Source: Pelolinea sp. (GTDB lineage Bacteria > Chloroflexota > Anaerolineae > Anaerolineales > Anaerolineaceae). From it: 64,000 bases of DNA. Below the pieces are notes generated by a model. That model was given only the letters and a program-made list of their open reading frames with translations. It did not search any database and was not told the DNA's origin. This document shows positions 9,025 through 18,061 of the stretch, one piece after another. The DNA lies in NCBI GenBank assembly GCA_012797975.1, contig JAAZOD010000007.1:56702-120701 (forward strand). Reading direction: 5' to 3'. The translations under genes and the position numbers were made by a program. The stretch's first letter is position 1, and each line of letters begins with the position of its first letter.

Positions 9025-9957
9025 CTAAGGGTTATGTTGAAAGCGTTTATCTTGCTGAATGGTCTTCAGCAAACCCTCCCGTAAGCTGACGCTGGGCTTG
9101 TAATCTAGTTTTCGTTCTGCGAGGGAAATATCCGCGCACATACGTGAGGGTCCTGAATCGTGGTGCGGGTTGTGGACAATCTCCGGTTTCGTTCCGCTCA
9201 GTTCGGTCACCAGCTTTGCAATTTCGTTGACCGATGTCTCTTTTCCGCTACCCACGTTGATGATCAACCGATTGATGTCTGATGCGGAGGAAGCACAGAT
9301 TGCAGCGTTGACCACGTCATCCACAAATACATAATCGCGGGTTTGATTTCCTTCTCCATGGATGACAATGGTGCCGTTGTCGAACGCCTGTTTGATGCAG
9401 TAGGGAATTACCGGAGCGTGGGCGGGTGGCAGGCGTTGCTCAGGCCCATAGGCGTTGAAGACACGCAAAATAACCGTTTCAATTTTCCATAGTTCTCCGA
9501 TGGTTCGGATGTAATATTCTGCAGCCAATTTGGAAACCGCATAGGGTGAACGCGGTTGTGGGCGCAGCGTTTCTTTCATGGGTTGGTTTCTTTGATTTCC
9601 ATAAATGGATCCAGAGGAAATAAAAACCACGCGCTTCACACCAACATCACGCATGGCTTCCATCAGGGTTACAGTACCACCCACATTGACCAGGTTGTAT
9701 TCGCGCGGGTAAAGCACCGATTCAGGAACGATCACCCGGGCAGCCAGGTGGTAAACACAATCCACACCTTGCAGCAGGGTCCATAATTTCGGCCGATCGT
9801 TAATATCCCCCCGTACCAGATGCACATCGGAAGAAAGGCGGTCAGGATCTCCGGTCGATAGATCGTCCAAACCGACCACGCTGTGGCCATCGCTTACCAG
9901 ACTGTTCGCTAGTGGAGCACCCAAAAAACCTGCTGCGCCGGTAATCAGAAATCTCAT
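9025..9957 (-). CDS. NAD-dependent nucleotide-sugar epimerase/dehydratase (extended SDR)
   Basis: The 310-residue product is an extended short-chain dehydrogenase of the GalE/RfbB type. It begins with the NAD-binding GAAGFLGAPL, has DLSTGDPDRL and VYHLAARV, the catalytic serine in FISSGSIYG, and the Y-x-x-x-K pair in SPYAVSKLAAE. The C-terminal part carries TRDYVFVDDVVNA and the LIINVGSGKETSV block typical of UDP-glucose 4-epimerase and related enzymes. It probably interconverts a UDP- or dTDP-sugar for the envelope genes downstream. A 153-bp gap separates it from the next gene on the strand, so it may be the operon's first gene or a separate unit. The exact substrate is not determinable here. 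Confidence 0.9.
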   Translation of the reverse strand: MRFLITGAAGFLGAPLANSLVSDGHSVVGLDDLSTGDPDRLSSDVHLVRGDINDRPKLWTLLQGVDCVYHLAARVIVPESVLYPREYNLVNVGGTVTLMEAMRDVGVKRVVFISSGSIYGNQRNQPMKETLRPQPRSPYAVSKLAAEYYIRTIGELWKIETVILRVFNAYGPEQRLPPAHAPVIPYCIKQAFDNGTIVIHGEGNQTRDYVFVDDVVNAAICASSASDINRLIINVGSGKETSVNEIAKLVTELSGTKPEIVHNPHHDSGPSRMCADISLAERKLDYKPSVSLREGLLKTIQQDKRFQHNP

Positions 9958-10083
9958 TGACCATCCATTTCTTGCGAAAATCTAGAGCGCATTATAGCAT
10001 AGATGATAGTTCACTGCTTTTTAAAGTGACAGCGAACGACGCGCAGAATGAAGTAAAATGGGGAAATATTGGAATAGAACAAG

Positions 10084-11322
10084 ATGAAGAGAATTATAAA
10101 AATTTCCGCTCTGTCAATTTTGATATTGATATTATTTTCAAATGTCAATTCAGTTTCAGCACAGTCAGAAACTACGCCTACCACTACACCTGCGGCTACC
10201 AGCCAGCAACCTGTACAAACACCAACTGCAGCGTCCACCGCCAGCAGTGCTGTGGACGAAGATTTGGCCCTGTGCTTGCCTGGTGTTTACCTCAATGAAC
10301 CGGAAGACTGTTTGCCACTTGGATCTTCTGTGATTTTGACAGAATTGGCGAAAAAAGGATTGACCATCCCTCTCAAACCGCTCGCAGCGGTGAAACCGGA
10401 TGCCAGCTTGGTGAATCTGGATCAAAAATATGCCAAACTTAATTTGCAGGAAGGCGTTCAGGCTGCCTTTTATCCCAATCTTGATTCTGCCGCTGCGGGG
10501 ATCAATGCCATCCGCTATTTGCCTGCCGGAAAACTGTTGTACATTTCCTATACCTATCAGTCGGATGTGGGTGGGAAACACTTTGTGGCGGTGGAAAATG
10601 GGGAATGGGTGCGGGCTTCGCCTACCACCTACTCCTCTTTTCAAGGCCTGCAGTTTACCAAGACCCCTGCCAATTCCTTTGGCTGGATTTTGGATACGAA
10701 CAATCCTCGGAAAGAACCCGGCTATCAGGCCGAAACCGTCCATGAGACCCTGAACCGTGAACAGCTCGTGCAGGTGTACGACAAGGTGGAAAAAGATAAA
10801 ACCACCTGGTACATGATCGGGCTGGGGAAATGGGTGGAACAGCGCTATATCGGTGTGGTGGACATCATGCAATCGGCTCCTGATGCAAAGATCAACAATG
10901 GCCGCTGGATCGCAGTGAATCTTTATCAACAGACACTGGCTGTATATGATAATAACCAGCTCGTTTTTGCCACGCTGATCGCTACCGGTGCAGATCCCTA
11001 TTTCACACAACCGGGCACCTTCCAGATTTATGAAAAGAAAGAGCTTGAAACCATGACCGGAGCTTTTGAATCTGGCAAGACAGATTACTACTATCTGGAA
11101 AATGTGCCTTGGACCATGTATTTCGATCAGAGTCGTGCATTGCACGGTGCTTATTGGCGGGCGTTGTTCGGATATACCCAATCTCATGGATGCGTTAACT
11201 TGTCCGTAGGAGATTCTCACTGGTTATATAACTGGGCAAATGTCGGTGATTGGGTTTATGTATGGGATCCCAGCGGTGAAACGCCCACTGATCCTGCTTT
11301 TTATACGCAGGGTGGTGCGTAG
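10084..11322 (+). CDS. L,D-transpeptidase (YkuD domain), exported
   Basis: The 412-residue protein starts with a lysine-rich signal peptide (KRIIKISALSILILILFS, cleavage after VSA). A Thr/Pro/Ala/Gln-rich linker of about 30 residues follows. The C-terminal 150 residues are a YkuD domain: WIAVNLYQQTLAVYDNNQ opens the domain, HGAYWR holds the first conserved histidine, and SHGCVNLS holds the catalytic cysteine. Such enzymes form 3-3 crosslinks or attach proteins to peptidoglycan outside the cell. The central region (about 60-250) contains repeated segments that may bind wall or substrate. It is divergent from the epimerase gene and ends at a bidirectional terminator. Presence of a wall-crosslinking enzyme fits a peptidoglycan-containing envelope. 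Confidence 0.93.
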   Translation: MKRIIKISALSILILILFSNVNSVSAQSETTPTTTPAATSQQPVQTPTAASTASSAVDEDLALCLPGVYLNEPEDCLPLGSSVILTELAKKGLTIPLKPLAAVKPDASLVNLDQKYAKLNLQEGVQAAFYPNLDSAAAGINAIRYLPAGKLLYISYTYQSDVGGKHFVAVENGEWVRASPTTYSSFQGLQFTKTPANSFGWILDTNNPRKEPGYQAETVHETLNREQLVQVYDKVEKDKTTWYMIGLGKWVEQRYIGVVDIMQSAPDAKINNGRWIAVNLYQQTLAVYDNNQLVFATLIATGADPYFTQPGTFQIYEKKELETMTGAFESGKTDYYYLENVPWTMYFDQSRALHGAYWRALFGYTQSHGCVNLSVGDSHWLYNWANVGDWVYVWDPSGETPTDPAFYTQGGA

Positions 11323-11460
11323 CTTTTATTTGATTTCCAGGTTGCTACATAGAAAGGTCCCTGAATTTCATTTCTGGAATATGGGCGGGGATCCTTTTTA
11401 TGGTGATCATATCTATTTCTGTGTTAATCTGAACAAAAAGAGAATTTGTGCAAAGAATAG

Positions 11461-11491
11461 AAAAAGTCTGCCCCGAGGGACAGACTTTTTT
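11461..11491. terminator. Bidirectional rho-independent terminator
   Basis: AAAAAGTCTG at 11461-11470 pairs with CAGACTTTTT at 11481-11490, with a GC-rich apical region CCCCGAGGGA between. The stem ends in T runs on both strands, so it can stop the L,D-transpeptidase gene on the plus strand and the carboxypeptidase gene on the minus strand, which converge here. Confidence 0.85.
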
Positions 11492-11506
11492 CATCTGAAG
11501 GTTCTT

Positions 11507-13009
11507 TTATAGACCGTAGATCGCTCCGAATTTGCTTTTAAGATAACGCATGAAAGGAGCTGCGTTGATTTTCTCGCCGGTCACTTTTTGCACCAGTTCT
11601 TGCGGTTCATATTTAGCGCCATACTGGTGAATATGTTCTCGGTACCAGCCAAGCAATTTCGTGAAATCACCTTTTTCAATCTGGCTTTCCACATTTGGAT
11701 TATCCATGGTCATTCTTTCCCATAATTGAGATGAAACCAAATTTCCCAGGGCATAGGTTGGGAAATAACCAAACAAGCCAGATGACCAATGCACATCCTG
11801 GAGCACGCCTTCCTTATTGTTCGGTGGAACAATTCCCAAATAGGCCTTGAATTTTTCTTTCCAAACTTCTGCCGCATCTTTGGCCTTTATGGTCCCTTCC
11901 ATTAAACCAATTTCCATCTCAAGGCGCAGCATAATGTGCAGGTTATAGGTGGCTTCATCCGCTTCAATGCGGATAAGCGACGGTTCCACCTTGTTAATCC
12001 CCTTGTAGAATGTTTCCCCATTCACATTACCCAACTGGCTGGGGAAGATTTGCTGCAGGTCTTTATAATATCTTTTCCAGAAGGCAGCCGAACGCCCAAC
12101 CAGATTTTCCCACATGCGCGATTGTGATTCATGGATTGCCATCGATGCTCCGTCTGCAATGGGGGTGCGATTGTATTTTTTCGCAATTCCCTGTTCATAG
12201 AGAGCATGTCCGCATTCATGAAAAGTCCCAAAAATGCAGGGGTTCAAAAAATTTGGAACGATCTTGGTGGTGATGCGCACGTCATTCAATTCGAAACTCG
12301 TGGTGAAAGGATGGACAGAAATATCCTGGCGTCCCCGGTTCCAGTCATAGCCAAAATCCGTGATGACCTTTTTACCAAACGCAATTTGCCCTTCTCCATC
12401 GTAGTTCAGGAATAAGAAGCTATTATCAACCTGAGGCCGCTGGCTGATTTGTTGGATCAGCTCGACCTGTTCTTTTTTCAACGCGGTGAAAATTTCCTGC
12501 ACGTCGGCGGTCTTCATGCCGGGCTCGAAATCATCCAGCAGAGGATCATAAATATGAGTATAGGGTTTGAAAAAATCCGCGTACTGGCGCCTGAGTTCAA
12601 CCAATCTCTCTAAATAAGGACGGAAAAGTTCGAAATCATCTTTTGCTCTGGCCTGTTCCCAGGTGCTTTGAGCAACTGCTGTTTCTTTGGCATACGCAGC
12701 CACCCAATCCCCTGAAACTTTGGCATTCTTATCGTACTTTCTTCTTGCTACCTTGATCAGTCGGGCATCATCGGAATCGGGATCCATATTTTGGGCGGTT
12801 TCGGTAAGTTCATTAAGCAATTTCCCCAATTCATCTGAGGTGGATTTGTCGTGAACAATGCGGCTGAGAGTGGCAGATTGCTCACCGCGGTCTTCGGCAG
12901 CGCCGCGCGGCATGTTCACCTGCTGGTCCCACTCCAAAACGGCATTTGCCGCGCTCAAGTCATGGATTTCATGCAACAATACTTTTAACTGTTCTAATTT
13001 CTCTTTCAT
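11507..13009 (-). CDS. M32-family metallocarboxypeptidase
   Basis: The 500-residue protein is a thermostable carboxypeptidase 1 (Taq carboxypeptidase) homolog, a cytoplasmic zinc enzyme that releases C-terminal amino acids from peptides. The zinc motif HEXXH is present as HECGH at about residue 264 (FGTFHECGHALYEQG). Other family marks are the N-terminal VLEWDQQVNMPRGA, the HIYDPLLDDFEPGM block near 155, DVRITTKI before the zinc site, and the C-terminal SSGLFGYFPTYALGNL. Length matches the family. AGGAG precedes the ATG. It stands alone between the terminator and the dehydrogenase gene 22 bp upstream, with which it may share a transcript. Confidence 0.96.
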   Translation of the reverse strand: MKEKLEQLKVLLHEIHDLSAANAVLEWDQQVNMPRGAAEDRGEQSATLSRIVHDKSTSDELGKLLNELTETAQNMDPDSDDARLIKVARRKYDKNAKVSGDWVAAYAKETAVAQSTWEQARAKDDFELFRPYLERLVELRRQYADFFKPYTHIYDPLLDDFEPGMKTADVQEIFTALKKEQVELIQQISQRPQVDNSFLFLNYDGEGQIAFGKKVITDFGYDWNRGRQDISVHPFTTSFELNDVRITTKIVPNFLNPCIFGTFHECGHALYEQGIAKKYNRTPIADGASMAIHESQSRMWENLVGRSAAFWKRYYKDLQQIFPSQLGNVNGETFYKGINKVEPSLIRIEADEATYNLHIMLRLEMEIGLMEGTIKAKDAAEVWKEKFKAYLGIVPPNNKEGVLQDVHWSSGLFGYFPTYALGNLVSSQLWERMTMDNPNVESQIEKGDFTKLLGWYREHIHQYGAKYEPQELVQKVTGEKINAAPFMRYLKSKFGAIYGL

Positions 13010-13031
13010 GATTTCTCCTAGGAAGTGAATA

Positions 13032-13976
13032 TTAAGCTACTCTCCAACGCAGCGGTTCCCCTTCAAGGGCGGCCAGCACTTCATTGACAATATCTGCCGA
13101 GGCTCTTTTTTGCGCTTCCTGAGTCTCTCCGCCAATGTGGGGCGTGGCGATCAACTTGGGATGTTTTACCAGCGGTGAATCGAGTGGAGGTTCTTTTTCA
13201 AACACATCCAATGCCGCGCTGGCTATTTTTCCGCTTTCCAAGGCCTGAAGCAGCGCGATTTCATCGATCACGCCGCCGCGGGCAGCCGATATGATCCTAA
13301 CGCCATCCTTCATCTTGGCAATGGCTCCAGCATTGATCATGTGCCGGGTGGTATCGGTCAAAGGTACATGCAGGGTGATGAAATCTGCTTTTTGCAGCAG
13401 CTCATCAAAACTAACCGGTTCGCCGCCGTGTTCTTTGATTTGTTCGGGGGTTGCAACCAGATCATAAGCAATGACTTTCATCCCAAAAGCTTTGGCATAG
13501 CTTCCGACCGTGGAACCGATGCGTCCGAAACCAATCACGCCCAGTGTTTTTCCGTATAATTCGTTTCCTTTGATCTCATTTTTATACCAAATGCCAGCTT
13601 TTAAACCAGAGTCGGCCTTGGTGATTTCGCGTACCATTGCCAGCATTAAAGCCATAGCGTGTTCTGCCACAGCGATGGTGGTTGCGATGGGGGCATTCAC
13701 AACAATCACACCCTTTTCCTTTGCGGCTTCCAGGTTGATATTATCGACACCAACACCGCAGCGACCGACCACTTTCAATTTAGAGGCCTTTGCCAATACC
13801 TCGGGGGTTACTTTTGTGCGTCCTCTCACGATCAAGGCATCATAATCTGCAATGCATTCCAACAAATCCTTTGCTTCAATCCCTTTCTTGTCATCAAACG
13901 CGATGTTTTTTGATGTCAAGATTGCTTTACCTGTATCAGACAAGCCATCTGTTAACAAAATCTTCCACGCTGACAT
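13032..13976 (-). CDS. D-isomer 2-hydroxyacid dehydrogenase, phosphoglycerate-dehydrogenase-like
   Basis: The 314-residue product has the D-2-hydroxyacid dehydrogenase fold. VGRCGVGVDNINLEAA is the family signature near residue 70, GVIGFGRIGSTVGSYAKAFG the NAD-binding segment near 145, and the catalytic set is Arg in ISAARGGVIDE, Glu in FEKEPPLDSP and His in ATPHIGG. This layout fits SerA-type 3-phosphoglycerate dehydrogenase lacking the C-terminal ACT regulatory domain. I chose ATG 13976 because GGAGAGG sits just upstream; the longer frame to 13997 would place that ribosome-binding site inside the gene. Serine biosynthesis is likely but glyoxylate or hydroxypyruvate reduction cannot be excluded. 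Confidence 0.92.
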   Translation of the reverse strand: MSAWKILLTDGLSDTGKAILTSKNIAFDDKKGIEAKDLLECIADYDALIVRGRTKVTPEVLAKASKLKVVGRCGVGVDNINLEAAKEKGVIVVNAPIATTIAVAEHAMALMLAMVREITKADSGLKAGIWYKNEIKGNELYGKTLGVIGFGRIGSTVGSYAKAFGMKVIAYDLVATPEQIKEHGGEPVSFDELLQKADFITLHVPLTDTTRHMINAGAIAKMKDGVRIISAARGGVIDEIALLQALESGKIASAALDVFEKEPPLDSPLVKHPKLIATPHIGGETQEAQKRASADIVNEVLAALEGEPLRWRVA

Positions 13977-14081
13977 GTTCCTCTCCTTATTTGACATATG
14001 ATGAGAAAATTGTAACGCATTCCAATCCCCGGCAATAGTGTCTAGTTGCCCGATTTAGCTGATACAGGCATCACGGTAGAT

Positions 14082-14111
14082 AAAAAAGAGCAGCGTTTTT
14101 TTTCGCTGCCC
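14082..14111 (-). terminator. Rho-independent terminator of the MacA/ATPase/permease operon
   Basis: Read on the minus strand, GGGCAGCG pairs with CGCTGCTC around an A8 loop and is followed by a run of six T. It lies 6 bp past the permease stop codon, as expected for the end of that operon. Confidence 0.85.
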
Positions 14112-14116
14112 TTTGA

Positions 14117-15343
14117 TCATTCATGTCTGAGCGCTTCGACCGGTTCCAGATTGGCCGCTTTATTGGCAGGGTAGATCCCGAAGAATAAACCTACTGCGGT
14201 TGAGAAGAGGGTGGCAAGCAGGATCGCGCTAAAGTCAACCTGTGGTTGAAACGCAATCCCCTGCGATTTTGCAATGGAACCAATTGCTGCCGAAATGATC
14301 CAACCCAGGATGATCCCCAAAATGCCTCCGAACAAACTGAGGAGAGAGGATTCTGAGAGAAACTGAATGAGGATATCTTTTTTCTTTGCGCCGATCGCTT
14401 TTCTCAATCCTATTTCTTTGGTTCGTTCCGTCACAGAAACGAGCATAATGTTCATAATCCCGATTCCGCCCACCAGCAGCGATATTCCTGCAATACCGCT
14501 CAAGAATATTCTGAAAACATTCGTGATGGTGCTGGCCAGTGATAGAAAGTCTTGTTGGGAATAAATGGTGAAATCATCCTCACCTAGTGTTGTGCGATGC
14601 CTTTTCCTGAGGATCTCCTGAACTTCACTGGTGGCTTCTGGAACGGAATCTGCGCTGATAGCTTTGATATAGATGATATCCACTTTTCCCTGATCACGGT
14701 TGAGAAGGCGGCTCCGGGCGGTTGTGATGGGAACCAGAACAATATCGTCCTGGCTGCCAAATTGACCTCCCCCTTTGGGTGCCAGCACTCCAATGATGCG
14801 GAATGGTTGACCTTCAATGGTTATGGTTAAACCGACCAGATTTTCACTCTGCCCGAATAACTGTTCCGCCACATCCACACCAATCAACGCAACGGAGGCA
14901 CGTCCGTTGATGTTTTCATCATTGATGAAATCCCCTTCGGTAAGTTCATAGTTCCTCACGTCCTGAAACGCTGAAGTGACCCCGAGAATTTGGGTGGATT
15001 TTGATTCGCCACCATATTTCACCACACCGTTTCCTTGAATAACCGGAGCAACCAGTTCAACATGCGGCGCGGCAAAAGCTTCCCCAATCGCATTTGCATC
15101 CTGCATGGTAAGCGGGCTGACCGTGACGGAATCATTTTCTTCATTTCCTTCAAAGACAAAGAGTAGATTCGTCCCAATTCCGCTGATCTGGTTCAGGATG
15201 GTATCCTGTGCACCCGTTCCGATGGCGATCATGGCGATCACGGCCGCTACGCCAATGATGATGCCCAAGGTAGTAAGAATGGAGCGCATTCTGTTGGAGT
15301 TCAGACTGTTCCATGCTTCATTGATAATCTGCAAGAAGTTCAT
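14117..15343 (-). CDS. MacB/FtsX-type ABC transporter permease
   Basis: The 408-residue membrane protein has the MacB permease pattern: one N-terminal helix (SNRMRSILTTLGIIIGVAAV), a large extracytoplasmic domain (about 45-270), and three C-terminal helices around GISLLVGGIGIMNIMLVSV and TERTKEIGLRKAIGA. The latter motif is diagnostic of the FtsX-like family. It works with the ATPase encoded just upstream; the ATG overlaps the ATPase stop as ATGA. With the adaptor it forms a MacAB-like mechanotransmission exporter. Such systems export peptides, antibiotics or lipoproteins; the cargo here is unknown. A terminator follows directly. Confidence 0.95.
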   Translation of the reverse strand: MNFLQIINEAWNSLNSNRMRSILTTLGIIIGVAAVIAMIAIGTGAQDTILNQISGIGTNLLFVFEGNEENDSVTVSPLTMQDANAIGEAFAAPHVELVAPVIQGNGVVKYGGESKSTQILGVTSAFQDVRNYELTEGDFINDENINGRASVALIGVDVAEQLFGQSENLVGLTITIEGQPFRIIGVLAPKGGGQFGSQDDIVLVPITTARSRLLNRDQGKVDIIYIKAISADSVPEATSEVQEILRKRHRTTLGEDDFTIYSQQDFLSLASTITNVFRIFLSGIAGISLLVGGIGIMNIMLVSVTERTKEIGLRKAIGAKKKDILIQFLSESSLLSLFGGILGIILGWIISAAIGSIAKSQGIAFQPQVDFSAILLATLFSTAVGLFFGIYPANKAANLEPVEALRHE

Positions 15344-16023
15344 GCTTTTGACTCCTTGATCAAGCCATCAAAAATATGGATGGTTCGGGCGGTGTGCTTT
15401 GCAATTTTTGGATCGTGGGTAACGATGATCAATGTTGTTCCAAATTTTTTATTCAATCCAAGCAACAGCTCCATGATCTCGGCGCCTGATTTTGAATCCA
15501 GGTTGCCGGTGGGTTCATCGGCCAAAATGATCGCCGGGTTATTAATGAGCGCTCTGGCAATGGCGACCCGTTGTTGCTGACCTCCGGAAAGCTCGGGAGG
15601 TTTATGATGTGTCCGATCTCCCAAGCCAACATTTTCCAGCGCCTTTTGCGCCAGTTCAGCCCGATGTTCTGTGACCCCGGCATAACGCAAAGGCAGTTCT
15701 ACATTTTGTAGTGCGGTAGAACGGGAAAGAAGGTTGAAATTTTGGAAAACAAATCCGACTTTCTGGTTGCGGATCTGTGCTAATTGATCATCATCCAGAT
15801 CCGACACATTTTCACCGTCCAATATATATTCCCCGCTGGTCAGACGATCCAAACAACCCAGGATGTTCATCAGCGTGGATTTTCCCGAACCGGAAGGTCC
15901 CATAATGGAGATCACTTCACCTTTTTGGATCTTGAAACTGACCCCGCGCAGCGCTTGAACCTCCAACTCACCCATTTTGTAAATTTTGGTCAGTTCTTTG
16001 ACCTTGATTACATTTTTGTCCAC
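15340..16023 (-). CDS. ABC transporter ATP-binding protein (MacB/LolD type)
   Basis: The 227-residue ATPase shows Walker A GPSGSGKST near residue 40, the ABC signature LSGGQQQRVAIARAL near 145, and Walker B IILADEPTGNLD followed by the switch histidine in IIVTHD. Length and the NILGCLDRLTSGEY segment match the LolD/MacB/YknY subgroup that powers FtsX-like permeases. Translation begins at GTG 16023 with GAGGT upstream, 2 bp after the adaptor gene, and ends overlapping the permease start. It is the energy subunit of the three-gene exporter. Confidence 0.96.
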   Translation of the reverse strand: MDKNVIKVKELTKIYKMGELEVQALRGVSFKIQKGEVISIMGPSGSGKSTLMNILGCLDRLTSGEYILDGENVSDLDDDQLAQIRNQKVGFVFQNFNLLSRSTALQNVELPLRYAGVTEHRAELAQKALENVGLGDRTHHKPPELSGGQQQRVAIARALINNPAIILADEPTGNLDSKSGAEIMELLLGLNKKFGTTLIIVTHDPKIAKHTARTIHIFDGLIKESKA

Positions 16024-16025
16024 AC

Positions 16026-17444
16026 TTACCTCGTGAAAGCAGGCTGTTGATTGGAAGTGAAGAGATCTTGGGGTGGATTGAGGACGAGGGTGTCACCTTC
16101 AGCGATATCCCCGGAAAGGACCTGGGTATCACTATCGGAGGAAGAACCGATCTCTACTGGTATTCTTTCAATAGAACCGTTACGCTGCACATAAACGACC
16201 ACCTCGCCATCCTCCAATCGGATGGCACGGGTAGGTACGATCAAGGTGTCTTCCAATTTTAAGACCGTGATGCTCACCGAAGCGGTCATACCGGGCATGA
16301 TATTCTCATCCGCATCGCTCACCAACAATTTAATGGTGAAGTTCGTTTCTCCCTGGCTTTCCGTCCCTGCACCCGCCACCTCAACTACGGTGCCGTGATA
16401 GGTTTTATCAAGCAGGGAATCGAAGGTGAATTCTGCTTCCTGCCCAATTTGAATGCGGTTGATATCTATTTCGGGGATATCCACTTCAATGTAAAACTTT
16501 GAAAGATCATCGATGCGGAAAGCGCTGGTGCCTGCATTCACTTCATCCCCTTCCTTGGTCATGACCGATGTGATCGTGCCATCGAAAGGAGCGCTCAGAT
16601 TTGCCATCCCAGCGACAGATTCGGCTGCGGTCACCTTTGCCTGTGCAGCCAGAATGTCATCTTTATTTTGACCGTCTTTTAACCGATCCCATTCTCTTTG
16701 CACATCTTCAAGTTTGGCTTTTGCCAAGTCATAATTTGCAAAATCTTCAGCAACTTCTGTGTTGTAAGTTTTTCCCAAGATGAAACTGAGGTTGCGCAGG
16801 GCTTTATCTCTGGCCAATTGGGCTTCATCCACCTTGGTCTGTACTTTTTGGAGCTCCGCATCATTCGTGTCGCTGTCCAAGGATTGCAGTTCTGCTTTTA
16901 CCTGTTTCAAATTTTCTTCGGCTGCAATGAAACCTGCTCTGGCTTGATCAACGATCTTTTGATCGGCGTTTTTATAATTCCAATGATCGATATCATCCTG
17001 GGCATCCTGCAGATTCTCTTCAGCATCCAGTAGGTCGAGGTAGGTTTGCGATCGTTGTGTATCCGATTCCATAACCGTTTCAAGATTGCGTTTGGCTTCT
17101 ACCAAGTCTGCTTGAGCCAGGATGACATTTTGAGGTAAAGAAGTTTGCGATAGTTCTGCCAGGATGTCACCGGAGGTAATCGATCCGCCATTTTCGACGT
17201 ACACTTTGCTGACGTTTCCACTGGTTTTCCAGCCAAGCGTGGCGGATTTGTTGGCTTCAACTTTCCCGGTCCCTCCTACCGTGGCGACCAATTCTCCTTT
17301 CTCAACGGTTGCGGTGAGCAAGGAATTGTTATTTGAAGTGTTTTTTCGTAATTGCGAAAAGAGGAAGATCAGGGCCAAGACAAGCGCAGCCCCTCCATAA
17401 TAGAATAATTTTTTATTGATCTTTTTCTTTTTTTCTGCAGACAT
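16026..17444 (-). CDS. Periplasmic/extracytoplasmic adaptor of MacA/HlyD type
   Basis: The product (472 residues from ATG 17444) has an N-terminal membrane anchor (FYYGGAALVLALIFLFSQL). A lipoyl/barrel-sandwich half-domain follows (VGGTGKVEANKSATLGWKTS), then a long alpha-helical hairpin rich in Glu/Gln/Ala (about 110-260), the second lipoyl half (LSAPFDGTITSVMTKEGDEV), and beta-barrel and membrane-proximal domains. This is the membrane-fusion adaptor architecture. The start was moved from an upstream codon because AAGGGA sits 6 bases before ATG 17444. It is the first gene of the exporter operon. In a bacterium whose outer membrane is uncertain, it resembles the YknX-type adaptor as much as MacA. 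Confidence 0.93.
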   Translation of the reverse strand: MSAEKKKKINKKLFYYGGAALVLALIFLFSQLRKNTSNNNSLLTATVEKGELVATVGGTGKVEANKSATLGWKTSGNVSKVYVENGGSITSGDILAELSQTSLPQNVILAQADLVEAKRNLETVMESDTQRSQTYLDLLDAEENLQDAQDDIDHWNYKNADQKIVDQARAGFIAAEENLKQVKAELQSLDSDTNDAELQKVQTKVDEAQLARDKALRNLSFILGKTYNTEVAEDFANYDLAKAKLEDVQREWDRLKDGQNKDDILAAQAKVTAAESVAGMANLSAPFDGTITSVMTKEGDEVNAGTSAFRIDDLSKFYIEVDIPEIDINRIQIGQEAEFTFDSLLDKTYHGTVVEVAGAGTESQGETNFTIKLLVSDADENIMPGMTASVSITVLKLEDTLIVPTRAIRLEDGEVVVYVQRNGSIERIPVEIGSSSDSDTQVLSGDIAEGDTLVLNPPQDLFTSNQQPAFTR

Positions 17445-17618
17445 ATTTTTCCCTTTCCAAAAACAAGCGAACAGAAATCTTCGCATTTCTTATTTACGGA
17501 TTCTGATAAACATAAGTTCCACGGGTTCTTTTGTCAAGCAGGATTGCGTAAATAATTTATTAGAAATGGTACGTGCCGTTGTTGAGGGATTGGCGAAAAG
17601 AATAAGGATGAATATTGA

Positions 17619-17996
17619 TCAATCTGGTGTATCGGCAGGGAGGTCGATATCGGGCAGTTCTTTTTCAATTTGTTCAAAGGACTGTCCCTTTTCCAAACGA
17701 TCCACTACTTCATGGAATTCCGGTTCAAATTCTTCTCCACTCTGTTCGCTCATTTTTCTCATCATTCTACCCATCGCTTGCGGATCGTTTTCATAAGCAG
17801 AAAATGCGGCGGGATCATCCGGAATTGCATTGGAAACTTGGTCAGGCAGGTTTACCCGTATGTTTTTTATGGAACGACGAACACGATTGGAGTTGCAGAA
17901 CGGACAGCCAACGATTGCGGCCCCATATTCTTGAAATGAAAAGGTCTTTTCAAAGAGTTTATGACAATCAGAGCAGACGAATTGATAGACTGGCAT
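17619..17996 (-). CDS. FmdB-type zinc-ribbon protein
   Basis: The 125-residue product begins with MPVYQFVCSDCHKLFEKTFS and continues to GCPFCNSNRVRR, giving two CxxC pairs that form the FmdB/regulatory-protein zinc ribbon in the first 45 residues. The remaining 80 residues are acidic and probably helical. The frame extends further upstream but family members start at MPxYxF, so ATG 17996 was chosen. The role of this family is poorly defined; it is often found near stress or regulatory genes. It diverges from gmk across a 65-bp promoter region. Confidence 0.85.
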   Translation of the reverse strand: MPVYQFVCSDCHKLFEKTFSFQEYGAAIVGCPFCNSNRVRRSIKNIRVNLPDQVSNAIPDDPAAFSAYENDPQAMGRMMRKMSEQSGEEFEPEFHEVVDRLEKGQSFEQIEKELPDIDLPADTPD

Positions 17997-18025
17997 TTTC
18001 AAACTGCGTTTTGGAGATTTTTTCA

Positions 18026-18033
18026 ATTATAAT
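18026..18033. promoter_or_regulatory. Divergent -10 elements between the zinc-ribbon gene and gmk
   Basis: ATTATAAT contains TATAAT on both strands (18028-18033 plus, 18026-18031 minus), in the 65-bp gap between divergent genes. No strong -35 box accompanies either, so this is a candidate only. Confidence 0.35.
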
Positions 18034-18061
18034 CTCTTTAGATTTTCATCGGAAATGATTC

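Noticed and set aside
10165..11220. Long open frame (351 codons) antisense to the L,D-transpeptidase gene
   Set aside because: It is fully contained in a clear YkuD gene on the other strand, shows no recognisable domain and has biased composition typical of a shadow frame.
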